Origin: Planctomycetota bacterium
GTDB lineage: Bacteria > Planctomycetota > Planctomycetia > Gemmatales > Gemmataceae
Assembly: GCA_029777335.1 (NCBI GenBank)
Contig: JAKOSN010000067.1
Coordinates: forward strand, 1 to 64,000
Direction of reading: 5' to 3'
DNA length: 64,000 nucleotides
The notes below the pieces were generated by a model. That model searched no databases. It saw nothing but the letters and a program-made list of their open reading frames with translations, and had not been told where the DNA came from. The position numbers and the translations under genes were made by a program. Below are positions 61,698-64,000 of the stretch, in pieces; position 1 is the first letter of the stretch, and each line of letters opens with the position of its first letter.

Positions 61698-64000
61698 GGA
61701 GTTTCCGGGCCTCACGACGGAGTGCCTCCTGTTGGGTGAGACGCTCGCCCGAAAGGGATCGATGCGCTGCACGCCAGTGTTCGGCATCGGCAAAACACGC
61801 CTGGGCTTGCTTGACCTCTCCCAGACGATGATGACACAGACAGAGCAGATAGAGGGCCACCCCGTCGTAGTGCTCCCTCCCGGCTGGACAACTTTTCTCC
61901 AGGGCGGTGATCGCCTCGCGACATTCCCCACTGCGCAACGCCACCACAGCAAGGGTATGCCAGAAATCTGTTTGTTCGGGAGCAAGGTGCACACTCATTC
62001 GTGCAAGCGAGAGAGCCTCAGGAAAAGAGCGCTCCGGTTCCAGCCCTGTGGCGAGTGTCCAGGCGACCTTCCGGCACTGCCTCGCCAGGGCGTCTCCGAT
62101 GACCGGATCCTTGACAGGGTAGGACAAACGAAGTTGGAGATCCTTTGCGGCCGAAGGAGCGTTGTGCAAGCGCTGATGATTGATTGCACGGCGAAAAACC
62201 GCGTGAAGTGATTCGTCGGAACCGCGAGGCAGCAGTTCGAGCGCGCTGCTGTAGTCGGCAATCGCTCGCGCGGCATCATTCAGTTCCTCAAAAGCATGCG
62301 CACGTGCGAGATAAGCATGCGGGTTGCACGGTTGGAAGGCAATCGCCACACTGAAGAGCGGAAGCGCTTGCGTTGGAGGCGAGGGAAGTGAGCCCGGATC
62401 GACCTGCACCTGAAGCAGCGGTTGCATGGTGGCTGACGTCGGCGAAATTGGATAGGCTGGAGTATCCCAATCGAGTCCAAGTTCCGCAAGTTTGCTCCGC
62501 AGGGCGGGGAGGTCCCAGACGTAGGTTCGGAGCATGTCGTCGGATGTGAGGACAAGCCGCCGACCGTCGGGGGTAAAAGTCGCGGTCCACGTGCGCGCCA
62601 GATCGGGTAGTTCCAACGTGGCCAGGCGTCTGCCTGACTTTGCTTCATGCAACTGGACCTTCCCCGCCGCTGCGGGAAGAATCAGGAGGCGTCCATCGGG
62701 CGAGAAGGGATTGACACCCAACGAACTCCAGCCAGGACGTGGATGTGTTTCCCACTTCCCTCCCACATGGAGCAAGTTGGAAGGTGTGCCTGGTGATGTT
62801 AACCACTGTCCATCGGCATTGAACCAGGCATGCCCTCCTGTGCTGCCACTCATCCACGGACGTAGAATGTTCACCAACTTGGCTCCTGGCAGTTCCCACA
62901 GATGGACGGCTCCGCCCCAGTGACCTCCTGTGGTCAGCCACTTGCCGTCAGGAGAAAGAGCAATGTTGCGACAGTCCGGAAGTGCCCCAATCTTCTCCAC
63001 TCGTTTCCCACGCTGATAAATGACGTAGGCGCTGGAAAAAGCTGCCAGGGCGATGATTTCACCACGTCGATCGGTAGCAATCTCGACATCGCTCGCTCCC
63101 GTGGGGCTGGGTAACCGTCGAGGGGGTCCAACCTGGAGGCGGGAAGCATCTTCGGGGTGCGCCTTGACGGGCCAGAGCCAGGCGCCTTCCTCACCATAAG
63201 TGAGAAGTTCACCCGTTTCGGCGATGAAGCTGGGGAAGGTTGCATCACCCACCGGAAGCTGAGCCACGTTCCAGCCAGTGGCGAGGTCAAAGAGTGACAC
63301 GCCATTGTCGCTACCTACCGCCAGTAACCGTCCCTCGCGATGCACGGACGCCCCGCGCCACCTGGTAGGTTTGCCCTGTGCGGGATTGCGAAGCAGGACC
63401 TGGAGGACTGGACTGGGCTCTGCCGCGAGCAGGTGAACGTTCTCTCCTTCGGAAGAAAAACTGGCAAGGCGACCGTCTAAGACGACGGAAGTAAACTGCG
63501 GCGCGTCTGGGATGCGCAGGATTGGTTTTTCACCATAAGGGTGCCAGAATACCGTGCCCCCCTGCCATCCAGAGGTAATCGCCAGCAATTGCCCTCCTCG
63601 GCTCACCGCCGGATGAGGATCGCCTCCCCGCAAATCGGTCAGGATCTCCAGGCGGCGCACTTCCGAGCCGGATACCTTCCAAAGATGAACCTCGCTGCTA
63701 TCCACCTGCCCCACAGCGAGTATGTTCCCATCGGGAAACCAGGTGGGGGCCACGCAATTCCCGGGGTGTCCAAGTGTACCCTGGACTGCGCCAGAAGCGA
63801 GATCCAGAATGCGGACAATTCGACTGCCTGCAGTTCCGTAGGCGCCTCCCACGGCCGCGACACGTCGGCCTTCGGGAGACAGGGTGACATTTCCGTTGGC
63901 CAGATAGTCGCGCCCCTCCTCACCGGAGATCGTGCCACCCCCGATCCGAACACCCTGGTCAAGATCCAGCACCTCATACGGTTTGGTGGTGGCTCCCGTC
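61681..64000 (-). CDS. WD40-TPR protein, 5' part cut by window edge
   Basis: The frame is open to the right edge with no stop or well-placed start, so this is a C-terminal fragment of at least 773 residues. It has many degenerate WD40 blades (VTLSPEGRRVAAVGGAYGTA, IALSPDGKWLTTGGHWGGAV, VNPFSPDGRLLILPAAAGKV). From about residue 560 TPR-like helices follow (CNPHAYLARAHAFEELNDAA, RAIADYSSALELLPRGSDES). The missing N-terminus is most likely a Ser/Thr kinase, as in the gene at 10941, but this cannot be seen. The GTG at 63972 could be read as a start, but the open frame beyond it and a mid-propeller sequence argue against it. Confidence 0.85.
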   Translation of the reverse strand, partial: TGATTKPYEVLDLDQGVRIGGGTISGEEGRDYLANGNVTLSPEGRRVAAVGGAYGTAGSRIVRILDLASGAVQGTLGHPGNCVAPTWFPDGNILAVGQVDSSEVHLWKVSGSEVRRLEILTDLRGGDPHPAVSRGGQLLAITSGWQGGTVFWHPYGEKPILRIPDAPQFTSVVLDGRLASFSSEGENVHLLAAEPSPVLQVLLRNPAQGKPTRWRGASVHREGRLLAVGSDNGVSLFDLATGWNVAQLPVGDATFPSFIAETGELLTYGEEGAWLWPVKAHPEDASRLQVGPPRRLPSPTGASDVEIATDRRGEIIALAAFSSAYVIYQRGKRVEKIGALPDCRNIALSPDGKWLTTGGHWGGAVHLWELPGAKLVNILRPWMSGSTGGHAWFNADGQWLTSPGTPSNLLHVGGKWETHPRPGWSSLGVNPFSPDGRLLILPAAAGKVQLHEAKSGRRLATLELPDLARTWTATFTPDGRRLVLTSDDMLRTYVWDLPALRSKLAELGLDWDTPAYPISPTSATMQPLLQVQVDPGSLPSPPTQALPLFSVAIAFQPCNPHAYLARAHAFEELNDAARAIADYSSALELLPRGSDESLHAVFRRAINHQRLHNAPSAAKDLQLRLSYPVKDPVIGDALARQCRKVAWTLATGLEPERSFPEALSLARMSVHLAPEQTDFWHTLAVVALRSGECREAITALEKSCPAGREHYDGVALYLLCLCHHRLGEVKQAQACFADAEHWRAAHRSLSGERLTQQEALRREARKLLTGAP

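Overview
The window looks like chromosomal DNA of a planctomycete, most likely of the Gemmata/Gemmatales type. Evidence is the GC-rich coding sequence, large Ser/Thr kinases fused to WD40 or TPR repeats, ECF sigma factors paired with kinases or VWA-type membrane proteins, zinc-ribbon membrane proteins and other planctomycete-style secreted proteins. This is inferred from gene content; there is no rRNA, tRNA or marker gene to place it more finely. I saw no insertion sequence, prophage, CRISPR array or RNA gene.

Layout. 1-7059 (minus): an alpha-2-macroglobulin-like protein cut by the left edge, then a VIT/VWA membrane protein translationally coupled to an ECF sigma factor. 7160-9689 (minus): a Trk/Ktr potassium uptake pair. 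10046-17079: a small Stv-like protein followed by a 15-bp perfect inverted repeat, a WD40 Ser/Thr kinase, a DUF4286-type protein, a carboxypeptidase-regulatory-like membrane protein and an orphan PAS histidine kinase. 17096-36912 (minus): the centre of the window, a seven-gene run in the order pfaD, pfaA, pfaC-like, oleA, oleB, oleC, oleD. Five of its six junctions are 4-base stop/start overlaps. 37105-44210: a pRiA4b ORF-3-like/TPR protein, a TMEM143/DUF3754 protein, two exported proteins, a zinc-ribbon membrane protein coupled to an NAD(P)H-hydrate dehydratase, and a divergent RNase HII-like protein. 44231-50121: a TPR Ser/Thr kinase with its ECF sigma factor, a Gly-rich exported protein and a PQQ-type beta-propeller protein. 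50287-57671: fumarase C, then an NtrC-type regulator, a HAMP/PAS histidine kinase and a stand-alone KdpD N-terminal protein in one operon, and an unknown membrane protein. 57691-64000: a small Ser/Thr kinase, a bifunctional proline dehydrogenase/P5C dehydrogenase, and a WD40-TPR protein cut by the right edge.

The most notable system is the pfa-ole operon. A polyunsaturated fatty acid synthase (enoyl reductase PfaD; KS-AT-3xACP-KR-DH PfaA; KS-CLF-AT-double DH PfaC-like protein) is welded to the complete head-to-head hydrocarbon pathway (OleA thiolase, OleB beta-lactone decarboxylase, OleC beta-lactone synthetase, OleD reductase). The simplest reading is a dedicated assembly line in which the synthase makes a polyene acyl chain, OleA joins two chains, and OleD, OleC and OleB turn the product into a very long polyunsaturated olefin. 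No phosphopantetheinyl transferase for the ACPs is in the window, so that activity must come from elsewhere.
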